64,000 nucleotides of DNA from Alcaligenaceae bacterium (GCA_947378965.1 CANCMG010000005.1:1-64000); one strand, 5' to 3'; positions 25,326 to 35,217 are shown, counted from the first letter of the stretch. Notes: generated by a model not told the origin, from the letters alone. Numbers and translations are program-made.

Positions 25326-26549
25326 TTACTCTAACTTTCGTAGTTTGGGCGTCAGAATAAAGATTAGTGTCATGAGCACTAAGGCGGCAGCCGTGTAAGC
25401 CCCCATCGCGATTGAAGGGCCCCAGCTCTGTGCTGCGGCGCCCGCCAACAAATTTCCAAAGGGCAGGCTGATCACAACGCCTGTTCGCAGACCCATGACG
25501 CGACCACGCATCGACTGAGCCGTGTTGCTTAAAATTAGAGTTGCAATCATCGTCCAGCAGATTGCTTGCGCAAGCCCCGCCAAGAAGACGAGTAACAACG
25601 ATACGTAGTAAGACGTCGAAAGCGAAAATAGGAATAAAGTCGCTGGCCATAGCAGACCGCCCATTAGAAGCAGCTGTCCTCGCCGCCCGAGTCTTTTTTG
25701 TGACACCATCCAAAGTCCGGTCACCAGAGCGCCGCAGCCTGCCATTGAGGTCAGAAAGCCATAGCCCTCAGGGCCCGCGTCAAGGATGTAACGTGCAAAA
25801 AGAGGTAAAAATGAATAGCGGTAGGGCGCAACTAGAAGATTTAGCATTAAAGCAATCAGCAGTGGGAAAAGCACGACATGGTTTCCCCAAGCGTAGCGAA
25901 AGCCGCTTAGTAGACTTTGTATCGGCGATTCGTCTAATTGCGGTGCAGCTTGTTTGACACCTTTGAGCTGAAAAAGCACAAATAAATCTAAACAATAAAT
26001 AATTGTGATGAAGCAATACGCACCAGTCATACCAAAAATTGGAATCAATAAGCCACCTAGAGCGGGGCCGGCAATCACTGTGATTTCAGTTGCAACCGAG
26101 TTAGTCGCGATGGCATTGTTTAAGTCTTCAGGCTCAACCAGATCTGGGACAAAGGCCTGGCGTGTGGGATTATCAAGCGCCCAGACTAGGCTGCTAACCA
26201 ACGAGAGTGTCACAAGATAGGTAACCGTCAGCTGTCCCGCTAACAACAGCGCTAGCATGAGCGCCGAGTTCAAGCCACTGACCATCGAGGCGAGTATTAA
26301 TAGTTTGCGGCGATCCATGCGATCGACTGCAACGCCCATCAGTGGGGATAGTACGATTCCGCCCATTTTGCAGGCGGTCACAATCCCCACCATCAAAGCA
26401 GAATCGGTTAACTCAAGCGTCAACCAACCCACCACAACTAAATCCGCCCAGCGGCCCGTAGAAGAAAGCAAGGTCGCGATCCAAAGCCTACGAAAACTGC
26501 GATGACGCAGGGCGCTTCGCTGAAAGACCTGTACCAGGGAACCGACCAT
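25326..26549 (-). CDS. MFS transporter of the MFS_3 (EntS-like) type
   Basis: A 407-residue 12-helix major facilitator protein. The segment ALDNPTRQAFVPDLV around residue 145 and the motif-A-like GVAVDRMDRRKLL are typical of the MFS_3 branch, which includes enterobactin exporter EntS and many uncharacterised exporters. The substrate cannot be inferred. It is divergent from the FAD monooxygenase at 26700, so efflux of an aromatic intermediate is one possibility. Confidence 0.87.
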   Translation of the reverse strand: MVGSLVQVFQRSALRHRSFRRLWIATLLSSTGRWADLVVVGWLTLELTDSALMVGIVTACKMGGIVLSPLMGVAVDRMDRRKLLILASMVSGLNSALMLALLLAGQLTVTYLVTLSLVSSLVWALDNPTRQAFVPDLVEPEDLNNAIATNSVATEITVIAGPALGGLLIPIFGMTGAYCFITIIYCLDLFVLFQLKGVKQAAPQLDESPIQSLLSGFRYAWGNHVVLFPLLIALMLNLLVAPYRYSFLPLFARYILDAGPEGYGFLTSMAGCGALVTGLWMVSQKRLGRRGQLLLMGGLLWPATLFLFSLSTSYYVSLLLVFLAGLAQAICWTMIATLILSNTAQSMRGRVMGLRTGVVISLPFGNLLAGAAAQSWGPSIAMGAYTAAALVLMTLIFILTPKLRKLE

Positions 26550-26699
26550 TTTTGTTGTGATTGAATTAAACAGGTGGGAAAACAGGTGAAATTCATTTAA
26601 ATCTTCTAACGATCAGTTTAGCGCGGATACACACTGCGTTAATATTTGCGTTGTACTGCCGCGGTCGAGGCAGTGGTAAAGCAACTAAAGAGTTCGCAG

Positions 26700-27917
26700 A
26701 TGACTTTTCAATCTAAACGCCCTCATATCCTGATCGCGGGTGGTGGTATTGGCGGCCTGACCGCCGCCTTGGCTTTATTGAAGCGTGGCTTTGATGTCGA
26801 TGTATACGAGCAAGCCTCTGAATTACGCGAAGTGGGCGCTGGCGTCCAACTGAGCGCCAACGGCGTACGCGTGCTGCATGAGCTTGGTGTGTTACCCGCA
26901 TTTCGTGCTTTAGCCTGTGAAGCCGAGGGCAAAGAAATACGCCTCTGGAATACCGGGCAGGCCTGGAAGCTGTTTGAGGTTGGGCTTGAGTCGGTAGCGC
27001 GTTATGGTTTTGGTCACTATTTAACGTATCGGCCAGACTTATTAGCCGTTTTGGCAGAAGGGGTACGTCGCGAAAAACCAGATGCCATTCATTTAAATGC
27101 CAAATGCCATCGTTTTGAGCAAACGGCTCAGGGCGTTACGCTTCATTACGAAAGCGGTGGTCAGCAATACTCGGTGCGAGGTGACGGTTTAATTGGTGCC
27201 GATGGCGTGCATTCGCGCATTCGGCATGGTTTATTTGGTGATGACAACCCCGTCTATACCGGCATGTTGTCGTGGCGCGGTGTCGTGCCGATGGATAAAT
27301 TGCCTGTGCACATGCGCCGTATGGTTGGAACAAACTGGGTGGGCCCTGGTGGTCATGTCGTGCATTACCCGGTGCATCGTGGCGAATATATGAATTTCAA
27401 CGGCATCATGGAAGTCGAAGGATGGCAGGTCGAATCATGGAGTGCACAAGGCACACACGAAGAGTGTCACGCCACCTTTGCGGGTTGGAATGAAGACATT
27501 CATAGCATGATCAAACTTTTCTCCACACCCTACAAATGGGCATTAATGGGGCGTGAGCCGCTGCCGCAGTGGAGTGTGGGCCGTGTCAGCCTTTTAGGCG
27601 ATGCTTGTCATTCAATGTTGCCGATGCTTGCACAGGGCGCTGGCATGTCGCTAGAAGATGGCTTTGTCCTCGCCCGCGCGCTTGAGGCTGCCGGCGATGA
27701 TATTGAGCAAGGTCTGAAACGTTATCAAGCGGCGCGAATCGAACGTACGACTAAGGTCGTGTTGGGCTCGGCCGAAAACGGTAAGCGGTTTCAAAGCCGT
27801 ACCTTGGCGGATGCTGCATCGGCTGAAGAGTATGTCAACCGCGAATGGACGCCAGAAAAGGTGCGAGCGCGCTACCAATGGTTGTATGAATATGATGTCA
27901 CTGATGTGCCCGTATAA
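26700..27917 (+). CDS. FAD-dependent aromatic-ring monooxygenase (salicylate/3-hydroxybenzoate hydroxylase type)
   Basis: A 405-residue class A flavin monooxygenase. GGGIGGLTAAL at the N-terminus is the FAD Rossmann motif, DGLIGADGVHSRIR is the DG motif and GDACHSMLPMLAQGAGMSLE is the GD motif, whose wording is typical of salicylate 1-hydroxylase and 3-hydroxybenzoate 6-hydroxylase. It should hydroxylate a phenolic or heteroaromatic acid with NAD(P)H. The start at 26700 follows AAGAG; upstream codons lack a ribosome site. Followed at 31 bases by a glutathione transferase gene, suggesting a gentisate-like or ring-opening route. Confidence 0.88.
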   Translation: MTFQSKRPHILIAGGGIGGLTAALALLKRGFDVDVYEQASELREVGAGVQLSANGVRVLHELGVLPAFRALACEAEGKEIRLWNTGQAWKLFEVGLESVARYGFGHYLTYRPDLLAVLAEGVRREKPDAIHLNAKCHRFEQTAQGVTLHYESGGQQYSVRGDGLIGADGVHSRIRHGLFGDDNPVYTGMLSWRGVVPMDKLPVHMRRMVGTNWVGPGGHVVHYPVHRGEYMNFNGIMEVEGWQVESWSAQGTHEECHATFAGWNEDIHSMIKLFSTPYKWALMGREPLPQWSVGRVSLLGDACHSMLPMLAQGAGMSLEDGFVLARALEAAGDDIEQGLKRYQAARIERTTKVVLGSAENGKRFQSRTLADAASAEEYVNREWTPEKVRARYQWLYEYDVTDVPV

Positions 27918-27948
27918 AAACTAAAAATTTCTGAAAAGGATGATTGCT

Positions 27949-28572
27949 ATGACGCCTCGTTTTTATTACTCGCCACGCTCTTGCGCCTTGGCAAGCCACA
28001 TCGTTCTTGCACATATCGGAGCCGACTTTGAGGCGATCAAGCTTGATTTTCAGGCGAATCAACAACGATCGCCTGAGTATCTCGCGATCAATGCAAAAGG
28101 CCGTGTGCCAGCCTTGGTGACTGAGCGTGGTGTGATCACCGAGACACCTGCAATACTGTTGTATCTGGCTCAGACCTATCCCCAAAGCGGCTTGGCTCCG
28201 CTAGATGATCCGTTCGAACTCGCTCATCTACAGTCGGTGAATAGTTGGTTCTGTTCAACAGTGCATGTGGCGCATGCCCACGGCACACGCGCGCCACGGT
28301 GGGCCGATGACTTAGCCGCACAGCAATCGATGAAAGCCAAGGCCGCACAAAATATGATCGACTGTTTTAATTTGATCGAGAGCGAGGTGCTGCGTGGCCC
28401 GTGGGTAATGGGGCAAAACTTCAGTGTGGCAGATCCCTATTTATTTATCCTCAGCATCTGGCTCGCACCAAACGGAGTCGATCTGGCAAAGTTTCCGCGC
28501 GTAGCGGATCACTACAAACGCATGTTGGCGTTGCCTGCAGTGCAGAAGATTGCGCCTTTGCACAACCTTTAA
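27949..28572 (+). CDS. Glutathione S-transferase family protein
   Basis: A 207-residue GST: N-terminal thioredoxin-like domain (FYYSPRSCALASHIVLAH, with the conserved ETPAILLYLA cis-proline/Ser-binding region) and a C-terminal helical domain with SVADPYLF. The ATG at 27949 is placed 8 bases after AAGGA; an ATG at 27940 lies too close to it. Beta-type GSTs in such contexts often act as maleylpyruvate isomerases or dehalogenases. Co-transcription with the ring hydroxylase upstream is likely. Confidence 0.85.
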   Translation: MTPRFYYSPRSCALASHIVLAHIGADFEAIKLDFQANQQRSPEYLAINAKGRVPALVTERGVITETPAILLYLAQTYPQSGLAPLDDPFELAHLQSVNSWFCSTVHVAHAHGTRAPRWADDLAAQQSMKAKAAQNMIDCFNLIESEVLRGPWVMGQNFSVADPYLFILSIWLAPNGVDLAKFPRVADHYKRMLALPAVQKIAPLHNL

Positions 28573-28602
28573 TATTTTTCGTTTAACCCAAAGGCCCTTT
28601 GT

Positions 28603-28866
28603 ATGAAAAAGACTGATCTCTATAAAAACTTAGGCCTAAAGATAGATGGCAAGCTCAAGCAAGCTGGTACGCCTGATCGTTTCGCGCAAGGTGGCGTGCT
28701 CGATCGCAAAGAGCAAAGAAAGCTCGATCAAGAAAAGGGTTTGATCCCGTTTGCAGTAAAACTCAATGCTCAACTCGCTGCTGAATTACAAACGCTTGCT
28801 AAGACGCGTGTGCTTGGTATGAACGAGTTGGTAGACGATTTAATTCGCAAAGGGATGGCTGCGTAA
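28603..28866 (+). CDS. Small ribbon-helix-helix-like protein
   Basis: An 87-residue basic protein of unknown function. The C-terminal half reads as a strand followed by two helices (PFAVKLNAQLAAELQTLAK then MNELVDDLIRKGM), the pattern of an RHH DNA-binding fold, after a basic, disordered-looking N-terminus. It may be an autoregulatory or nucleoid-type regulator. It lies 31 bases after the GST gene. Confidence 0.6.
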   Translation: MKKTDLYKNLGLKIDGKLKQAGTPDRFAQGGVLDRKEQRKLDQEKGLIPFAVKLNAQLAAELQTLAKTRVLGMNELVDDLIRKGMAA

Positions 28867-29006
28867 AACAGTATGTATGGCTCACCTTGGTAGAGATTTT
28901 TTGTGTTCAGCGCAATGGCTATTTAAAGAAATATGTGATGCAACCTTGCCTCGAAGAATTTTGATGACCCGATAATTTAATTTGTAAAAATGACAGGAGA
29001 CAAAAC

Positions 29007-29774
29007 ATGAATTTATTTAATCTCGAGGGGCAAGTTGCCGTGATTACTGGCTCGTCGCGCGGCATCGGAAAAGCGATTGCCGAGCGCATGGCCGAGCACG
29101 GTGCCAAAGTGGTGATCTCGTCACGTAAGGCACCGGCATGCCAAGAGGTGGTTGATGCGATCAATGCTCGCCATGGCGCAAACACTGCGATTTCTGTGCC
29201 GGCCAATATTTCGTCAAAGGCAGAGCTTGAAAATTTGGTAGCCGTCGCCAAGCGTGAATTTGGTAAGGTCGATATCTTGGTCTGTAACGCAGCGAGTAAT
29301 CCCTATTACGGCCCGCAAGCCAACATTGCGGACGATCAGTTTCGTAAGATCCTTGATAACAATATCGTCGCGAACCACTGGTTGATTAGTTATGTTGTCC
29401 CCGAGATGATCACTCGGCGTGCAGGTTCAATCATTATCGTGTCTTCGATCGGGGGGCTGAAAGGTTCACCAGTGATTGGCGCCTATGGCATTAGTAAGGC
29501 AGCCGATATGCAGCTCGCCCGCAATCTGGCAGTTGAATACGGCCCTCACAATATTCGCGTCAATTGCATTGCCCCCGGTTTAGTCAAAACTGACTTTGCG
29601 CGCGCGTTGTGGGAGGATGAAGCGAATCTAGTTAAACGCGTTTCGACCACACCGCTGCGCCGGATTGGCGAGCCCGATGAAATCGCCGGAGCGGCAGTCT
29701 TTTTAGCGTCGCAGGCAGGTTCGTTTATGACGGGTCAAAGTTTGGTGATTGACGGCGGTGTGACGATTAGTTGA
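29007..29774 (+). CDS. SDR-family oxidoreductase
   Basis: A 255-residue classical short-chain dehydrogenase/reductase. Cofactor motif TGSSRGIGKAI at about residues 15-25, VCNAAS structural motif, catalytic serine in VSSIGG and YGISKAA as the YxxxK pair, and C-terminal FMTGQSLVIDGG. The wording is close to the dehydrogenase/reductase (DHRS4-like) subgroup acting on ketones. Ribosome site AGGAGA precedes the ATG. It converges on Bug 5 with a 10-base gap. Confidence 0.9.
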   Translation: MNLFNLEGQVAVITGSSRGIGKAIAERMAEHGAKVVISSRKAPACQEVVDAINARHGANTAISVPANISSKAELENLVAVAKREFGKVDILVCNAASNPYYGPQANIADDQFRKILDNNIVANHWLISYVVPEMITRRAGSIIIVSSIGGLKGSPVIGAYGISKAADMQLARNLAVEYGPHNIRVNCIAPGLVKTDFARALWEDEANLVKRVSTTPLRRIGEPDEIAGAAVFLASQAGSFMTGQSLVIDGGVTIS

Positions 29775-29784
29775 AGTGTTCAAA

Positions 29785-30813
29785 CTAGTCAGCGCGAATG
29801 TTGTTGCTTTGAACCAGTGCGCGCCATTGTTTGATTTCGCCTTGCAAGAAGGTTGTGAACTGCTCGGAGGTATTGCCGACAGGCTCAATGCCCATTGACC
29901 CCATGCGGGCTTTGACGGCTGGGTCTTTGGTGGCCTCGCTCACGGTTTTTGCAAGTCGCTCGATCGCATCTGGTGGCGTGCCTTTGGCAACAAAGAAGCC
30001 ATTCCATTCGACAACTCTAAATCCTGGGTAGCCGAGCTCTTCCATCGTGGGTACCTCGGGCAGCGCCTCCATTCTGGTCGCACCTGTTGTGCTCAACGCG
30101 CGGAGCTTGCCAGATTTTAAATGTGGGATTGCGGTGATTGGGTTTGAAAAATATCCACCTAAGCGACCGGCCAAGACATCGGCAATCGCTTGTGCGCCTC
30201 CTTTATAAGGGACGTGAGTCCATTTGATGCCGGCATCGCGCTGTAGCAACTCAGCTGCTAAATGAGCCGCTCCGCCAGCGCCATACGAGCCGTAGTCGAG
30301 CTTATCGGGATTTGCTTTGGCGAAATCCACCAGGTCTTTTACGGTTTTAAAAGGGCTTGCGGCCGGGACAACGAAGATCAGCGGCATATTGATCGCCTGT
30401 GAAACTGGGATCATGTCTTTGACTGGATCAAAGGGCAGGTCACGCATCACTGCATTCACTGCGTACGGAAATGCGTCAAAAAATACGGTATAGCCATCGG
30501 CCGGCGCTTGCAACACAGCCATCGCCCCCACCACGCCGCTGGCGCCAGGCCTATTTTCGATCACGATTGGTTGACCCAAAATGGCAGACATAGGCTGCGC
30601 GAGCATTCTTGAGTTTGTGTCAGCACCACCACCTGGCGTGTAGGGTACGACCAAGCGGATGGGCTTGTCTGGATAGCTAGCTTGGGCTTTAGCTGCGCCG
30701 TGCATGCTTGAGAGTGCTAAGGCGATGCTGCAAGCGATGAAGGCCAGAGGTCGCGCGGGCTGGTTGAATTGGGTGAGCTCGCTGACTTGACTGAAGAACG
30801 TAAACATTGACAT
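29785..30813 (-). CDS. Bug/TctC-family periplasmic solute-binding protein 5
   Basis: A 342-residue Bug protein with a long N-region before the signal core (LAFIACSIALALSSMHGAAKA, cleavage near residue 44), then SYPDKPIRLVVPYTPGGGAD. Ligand loop IENRPGASG and PFDPVKDMIPVS are conserved. It is the last gene of the leftward pair with the HIBADH-like dehydrogenase (29-base gap), suggesting uptake of a short hydroxy or keto acid, which is inference. Confidence 0.9.
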   Translation of the reverse strand: MSMFTFFSQVSELTQFNQPARPLAFIACSIALALSSMHGAAKAQASYPDKPIRLVVPYTPGGGADTNSRMLAQPMSAILGQPIVIENRPGASGVVGAMAVLQAPADGYTVFFDAFPYAVNAVMRDLPFDPVKDMIPVSQAINMPLIFVVPAASPFKTVKDLVDFAKANPDKLDYGSYGAGGAAHLAAELLQRDAGIKWTHVPYKGGAQAIADVLAGRLGGYFSNPITAIPHLKSGKLRALSTTGATRMEALPEVPTMEELGYPGFRVVEWNGFFVAKGTPPDAIERLAKTVSEATKDPAVKARMGSMGIEPVGNTSEQFTTFLQGEIKQWRALVQSNNIRAD

Positions 30814-30842
30814 GATTGTCTCGGGTGTAGTGAATGATTGTC

Positions 30843-31724
30843 TTAATGTCTTTTAGCGATGATCGACACGATCTCGGGTAACAGTGACTGCGGATCGGCG
30901 TCGTGACATGCTTGCGTCAAGGAGGCTTTTACCGCTTGGGCGACGGTGTGGTCGACTTTCATATCCTCGGCCATTTCGTTGTAGTAGCTTAAATCTTTTA
31001 GCGAATTGGCCAAGCTAAAACGTAAGTTAGAGGTATCTTTGTTTGTGAGATAAGGTTTAAGTCGTTCGAGTGGAGCACCCCAGCCACCGCCCATGGCTAG
31101 TACGTCGATAAAGGTTTGAGGTGGTATTCCGGCTAACTGAGCACAAGCGGCGGCCTCTGCCATGAGCGTGACCGAGCCCAGTGATACGAAGTTGTGTAGC
31201 AGCTTCATGCGATGCCCGGCACCAACGGGCCCGACGTGCACGATATTTTCTGCAAAACACGCTAAGACCGGTTTGCATTGCTCGAACAAATTGGGCTCTG
31301 CACCTACCAGCAAGTTCAGTCGCCCCTCGGCAGCCTCTTTAGGAGTGCGTGTCATGGCGGCATCCATAAAATGGCAGCCATAGTCAGAAACAAATTTTGC
31401 AATGCGTTCAGTTGAAGCTGGGACGGCAGTTGAGCAGTCGATGACGATGCTGTCAGGCTTGAGCCCTTGCAGCACGCCTTGCTCACCGAAAAGCACCGCC
31501 TCGACTTGCGGAGTGCCGGTCACACACAAGATGACAATATTTGATTGCGCGGCGAGTGCTCTTGGGGTGTTAAAGGTGGTGACGCCACCCGCAATTAAGG
31601 CATCAAGCGGTTGATTGCCTGCATGTTCAAGAACCGACAGTACGTGGCCATGCTTGAGCAAGTTGGTTGCAATGCCATGGCCCATCATGCCAATGCCGAT
31701 CATACCGATTTTGTTCGTAATCAT
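30843..31724 (-). CDS. 3-hydroxyisobutyrate dehydrogenase-family oxidoreductase
   Basis: A 293-residue NAD(P)-dependent beta-hydroxyacid dehydrogenase. GMIGIGMMGHGIATNL is the Rossmann motif with the family's GxGxMG, TRTPKEAAEGRLNLLVG is the substrate region and GAGHRMKLLHNF carries the catalytic lysine region (usually GxGxxxKxxxN). Family members act on 3-hydroxyisobutyrate, tartronate semialdehyde, glyoxylate or related compounds. Leftward pair with Bug 5. Confidence 0.88.
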   Translation of the reverse strand: MITNKIGMIGIGMMGHGIATNLLKHGHVLSVLEHAGNQPLDALIAGGVTTFNTPRALAAQSNIVILCVTGTPQVEAVLFGEQGVLQGLKPDSIVIDCSTAVPASTERIAKFVSDYGCHFMDAAMTRTPKEAAEGRLNLLVGAEPNLFEQCKPVLACFAENIVHVGPVGAGHRMKLLHNFVSLGSVTLMAEAAACAQLAGIPPQTFIDVLAMGGGWGAPLERLKPYLTNKDTSNLRFSLANSLKDLSYYNEMAEDMKVDHTVAQAVKASLTQACHDADPQSLLPEIVSIIAKRH

Positions 31725-31811
31725 TCTTATGCCCAGTTTTGATGAGGGATTGAATCCTCGCGTCGCAGTTAAAGACTAGTGCGTGGAAAGCCCACGTGGT
31801 ATGGACTATTT

Positions 31812-33059
31812 TTAATGCGCAGGTGCCGTTGAATTTAATAATTCATTCGTGAGTGCTGCACCTTGTTCTTGCATCACTTTTTTAATATCGCGCGACTGTT
31901 GTATTGGGGTTCTGTTTTCGAAGGGCTTGTGTTGCCCTTCAAGATAGGCGCCTAAGCCACGAGAACGATCGACCACACCTCTTCCAAAGTGTAGCGACTG
32001 GGCTTCGAAGACGCCGAGCGCTTGATCAATGTTGTCAGGTTGCGCCGCTAAAGCTTGGGCCAACGTTTGCGCGTCAATGGCTGCTTTCGTGATGCCGCCA
32101 CCCACATGTGGCCTGGCGATAAAAGCGGCATCACCGATTAATGCCACCCTGCCGAAAACTAGACGCTCTGACTCAAGATCGTTGATGGCTTGAAAAAATG
32201 GCTGAGGCACCTGACAAACAATGCGAGCAAGTTGAGGCGCTAAAAGCTTCTGTGCTGCAGCCTTGATCCCAAGAGTCAGTTCTTTGCGAATCAGTGGCGG
32301 TGCGATCGCGCTGCCGTGACAAACTCCCTGCTCATCGGTGCATAGATCTTTTAAGTCGCTCTCAGAGGCAGGGCGGTACCAGACAAAGTTGTAAGAGCGT
32401 TTGCCTCGAATATTTTCGTTGGTACGCCCCAATACCGGATAGGCTAAAAATTGTTCACCATCAGGAAAACCGAAGGCGTAGTTTTCAAAAATTTGTGCGT
32501 GGTCTTCAGCAGAAAAATCATTCTCATCCACCATGCCGCGCCAGGCGACGTAGCCCGCATAGCTCGGTTCGATCTCTGGGGCATAGTGTTGACGAACCGT
32601 CGAGCGCAGGCCATCCGCACCGACTAACAGGTCGCCGGTTTCGCGGCTGCCGTCACTAAAAATAGCAGTCACGTGATTGCTATCTTGTTCAATATCAACA
32701 AGCTGCTTACTTGAGTGATACTCGTGAGCCGGCACAAGGTCTTTTAACGCGTTGTAGATCGTGGCCCACGCACTCATCGTATGCAGTTGGTTGACCTCGT
32801 GCACCACCTCGCCAGAAGGCCCGAAGCACAGACGTCTTTTCAGAGGAATACATTTTGACTCGAGGTCTTTGATTCCTAGGCTTGCCATGATGTCAAAGAG
32901 TTGGCGATAGGTGCCAATGCCGGCTCCGCGGCTCGCCAGATCTCCTTGGGTGCGTTCGTAGATCGAAATTTTCCACCCTTGCGCACGCAACAAATTTGCA
33001 GCGAATAAACCTGCCAAAGAGCCGCCAATGATAAGTGCGCGCTTGCTGCTTGCTGTCAC
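31812..33059 (-). CDS. FAD-dependent monooxygenase (2,6-dihydroxypyridine hydroxylase-like)
   Basis: A 415-residue class A flavin monooxygenase. IIGGSLAGLFAANLLRAQG is the FAD motif, LLVGADGLRSTVRQ the DG motif and VALIGDAAFIARPHVGGGIT the GD motif. The GGS-x-AGL start and ARPHVGGG wording resemble 2,6-dihydroxypyridine 3-hydroxylase (nicotine/nicotinate degradation) more than salicylate hydroxylases; substrate remains inference. Its start lies 2 bases from the stop of Bug 6 upstream, so the two are surely co-transcribed. Confidence 0.86.
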   Translation of the reverse strand: MTASSKRALIIGGSLAGLFAANLLRAQGWKISIYERTQGDLASRGAGIGTYRQLFDIMASLGIKDLESKCIPLKRRLCFGPSGEVVHEVNQLHTMSAWATIYNALKDLVPAHEYHSSKQLVDIEQDSNHVTAIFSDGSRETGDLLVGADGLRSTVRQHYAPEIEPSYAGYVAWRGMVDENDFSAEDHAQIFENYAFGFPDGEQFLAYPVLGRTNENIRGKRSYNFVWYRPASESDLKDLCTDEQGVCHGSAIAPPLIRKELTLGIKAAAQKLLAPQLARIVCQVPQPFFQAINDLESERLVFGRVALIGDAAFIARPHVGGGITKAAIDAQTLAQALAAQPDNIDQALGVFEAQSLHFGRGVVDRSRGLGAYLEGQHKPFENRTPIQQSRDIKKVMQEQGAALTNELLNSTAPAH

Positions 33060-33061
33060 GA

Positions 33062-34069
33062 TCAGCCTCCTAGATTTTCAAGGCCAAGTTTTTTGACGAG
33101 TGCGCGCCACTTTTCAACGTCAGCTTTGAGTAGGGCTGCGAACTCTTGAGGGGTATTGCCTACTGTACGCGTCCCGGTCGAGTTTGCTTGATCTTGCAAG
33201 GTTTTTGAAGCCAAGGCTTTGACCACTTCATCGCGTAGTTTTTGAACAATCGCAGGGGGTGTGCCGGCTGGTGCTAGCAAGGCGTACCAAGACCCTGCCA
33301 ACACTTTAGGTAGACCAAGCTCAGCAAAGGTCGGCACATCGGGTGCCGCGGGCGACCGCTGTGCGTCTGCAAGTGCGATGGGGATGAGACGGCCAGCCCG
33401 GATGTGCGGTAGATCTAAAGACAGTGAATCGAACATGACCATGACGTTACCGGCCATCACATCCTGAATCGCCTGGGCACTGCCTTGGTAGGGAACGTGC
33501 GTCATTTTAATACCGGCCTCTGAGCTAAAGAGCTCGGCAGCGAGATGGGCAGAGCTGCCGATGCCAAACGATGCGTAGGTCACACTACCAGGGTCTTTTT
33601 TTGAACGCTCAATGACGTCTTTCAAACTCTTGATGTTGGAGCTGGGTGCGGCTGTCATTAAAAAAGCAGCTTCAGCAACGATGGTGACGGGCGCAAAGTC
33701 TTTAATGGGGTCATAGGGCAGGTTCGTCTTCAGCGCCGCGTTCATTGCTAGCGAGCCCGTTGTGCCCGACATGATGGTGTAGCCGTCTGGAAGCGATCGC
33801 GCACCGAAGGTTGTGCCGATGGCTCCATTGGCGCCAGCCTTGTTTTCAACTACAAAGCTTTGGCCTAGCTGTTGCGTCAGTAAGTTTGCGATCGGTCTGA
33901 TCCAGATATCGAGCCCTCCACCTGCGAGGTAGGGGCTGATGATTTTTACTGGGCGTTCAGGCCACTCGGCGGCAGTACTCGTGGTGACGGCCGTGCTAAG
34001 GCATAGCGTCGCAAACAGACAACTGAGCGCTGTGTTGAGTCGATTCTGCAGTGCTGATATTTTTTTCAA
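33062..34069 (-). CDS. Bug/TctC-family periplasmic solute-binding protein 6
   Basis: A 335-residue Bug protein with signal core NTALSCLFATLCLSTAVTTS (cleavage near TAA-EWP) and mature start WPERPVKIISPYLAGGGLDI. The loop VENKAGANG is conserved. Note LDIWIRP in place of the common TDxxAR after the GGG turn, a change next to the ligand site. Transcribed with the 2,6-dihydroxypyridine-hydroxylase-like gene downstream and the VOC gene upstream (60-base gap). Confidence 0.89.
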   Translation of the reverse strand: MKKISALQNRLNTALSCLFATLCLSTAVTTSTAAEWPERPVKIISPYLAGGGLDIWIRPIANLLTQQLGQSFVVENKAGANGAIGTTFGARSLPDGYTIMSGTTGSLAMNAALKTNLPYDPIKDFAPVTIVAEAAFLMTAAPSSNIKSLKDVIERSKKDPGSVTYASFGIGSSAHLAAELFSSEAGIKMTHVPYQGSAQAIQDVMAGNVMVMFDSLSLDLPHIRAGRLIPIALADAQRSPAAPDVPTFAELGLPKVLAGSWYALLAPAGTPPAIVQKLRDEVVKALASKTLQDQANSTGTRTVGNTPQEFAALLKADVEKWRALVKKLGLENLGG

Positions 34070-34129
34070 GATTGTCTCTCACTGAAGATTATTATTCTGA
34101 TGTCTTGCTTTATTGTCATGCAGAACGGG

Positions 34130-35008
34130 TTAAGGCAAGGTCCAAACGTAAGCCTCTTGCCCTGGTACAAAGTTTCGAATATTTTGTTCTGCGTTGCGAT
34201 TGATGAGAGGGCGTGCATATAACGGATGCATCAGGCTACGAATTTCATGTTCGATGTGATGCAAGACTTTGCCGCTACCAAGATCGATCACATCTGTAAA
34301 GCGATATTGGTGCACGCTATCCTCGCGTGAGATTAAATTGCGAGCCTTTAGGCGGTTGTAGGGGCCTGAAAAATCTGCAATATAAATCTGCAAATGATGA
34401 TTGTCATACGGGCGCTTGTCGGTGCTGTCAGCCTCGCGGTAGATCAAGGCTTGGCTTGGCCCAACCGAGACGCGAGCGAAGACGCCGGCTTGATCTTTGC
34501 CTGTGATAGCTTTGGCGTGCATGATTTCGCGATAAAAGTGTGCAATCGGTTCGGCGCTACCGTGATCGACAAGCATTTCAATACATGGCATACCCAAGCT
34601 GACTGGACCAAACTCAGGCGCAGGTTCATAGCACTTTAAGCGATTGCCCCAAGGGCAAGTGACCAACACGTGGTCGGCGTGCTCACTAAAATTGAACTCG
34701 GTCCCTTTTAACAATTCTTTCACCGAGGCAAGGCTTGCCAGCAGCGAGGTGCGACTTGGCGTCACAATCATAATATTGCCGCGCAGCACCATTGGCTTGC
34801 CGGTAGGCAGATGAAACTGATTGCGACCTAAATTTATCCACATGTTTGTGATGCCAGTCATCAAATAAGGGTCTCGGGTAAAGCCCATCCCCATCACATA
34901 AAAAATGGTGGCAAGTGATTGATCTGGAATTTCTAGATTCACGTGTTCTAACGCAACAATGTTGCCGAGGTCGCCCTCTGAACGGTTAAACGTGGTGGCG
35001 TTATGCAT
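34130..35008 (-). CDS. VOC-superfamily (glyoxalase/extradiol dioxygenase fold) protein
   Basis: A 292-residue protein with vicinal-oxygen-chelate character: EHVNLEIPDQSLATIFYVMGMGF at the start of the first module, and a second module with IEMLVDHGSAEPIAHFYREIM. Histidines and glutamates that could bind a metal occur (EHVNLEI, HHLQIYI), but a full extradiol dioxygenase triad is not certain. Upstream of Bug 6 and the flavin monooxygenase, so ring cleavage or lactone handling after hydroxylation is plausible. Confidence 0.65.
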   Translation of the reverse strand: MHNATTFNRSEGDLGNIVALEHVNLEIPDQSLATIFYVMGMGFTRDPYLMTGITNMWINLGRNQFHLPTGKPMVLRGNIMIVTPSRTSLLASLASVKELLKGTEFNFSEHADHVLVTCPWGNRLKCYEPAPEFGPVSLGMPCIEMLVDHGSAEPIAHFYREIMHAKAITGKDQAGVFARVSVGPSQALIYREADSTDKRPYDNHHLQIYIADFSGPYNRLKARNLISREDSVHQYRFTDVIDLGSGKVLHHIEHEIRSLMHPLYARPLINRNAEQNIRNFVPGQEAYVWTLP

Positions 35009-35217
35009 GTTGTCTCCTGTGGCCGTTTAGTGGCGCGAATTGTATAGAGGGCTTGGCTTGCTGATAATCACTGTTTAACACATGTACCCGCGACATTAAA
35101 GTGGTTCATGCTGCACTGCACAGGCGAACCCGTGTCAAACGCTTCCGCTAATATAGGACGAACGCCATGATCGGCTCGACTTAGCAAAAATAACGATAAG
35201 CAGTTGGGGACAATATC
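35009..35217. promoter_or_regulatory. Divergent promoter region between VOC and Bug 7 genes
   Basis: A 209-base gap that must contain the leftward promoter of the VOC-Bug-monooxygenase unit and the rightward promoter of Bug 7. The leftward Shine-Dalgarno (AGGAGA) is clear; no convincing palindrome or terminator was seen. Confidence 0.4.
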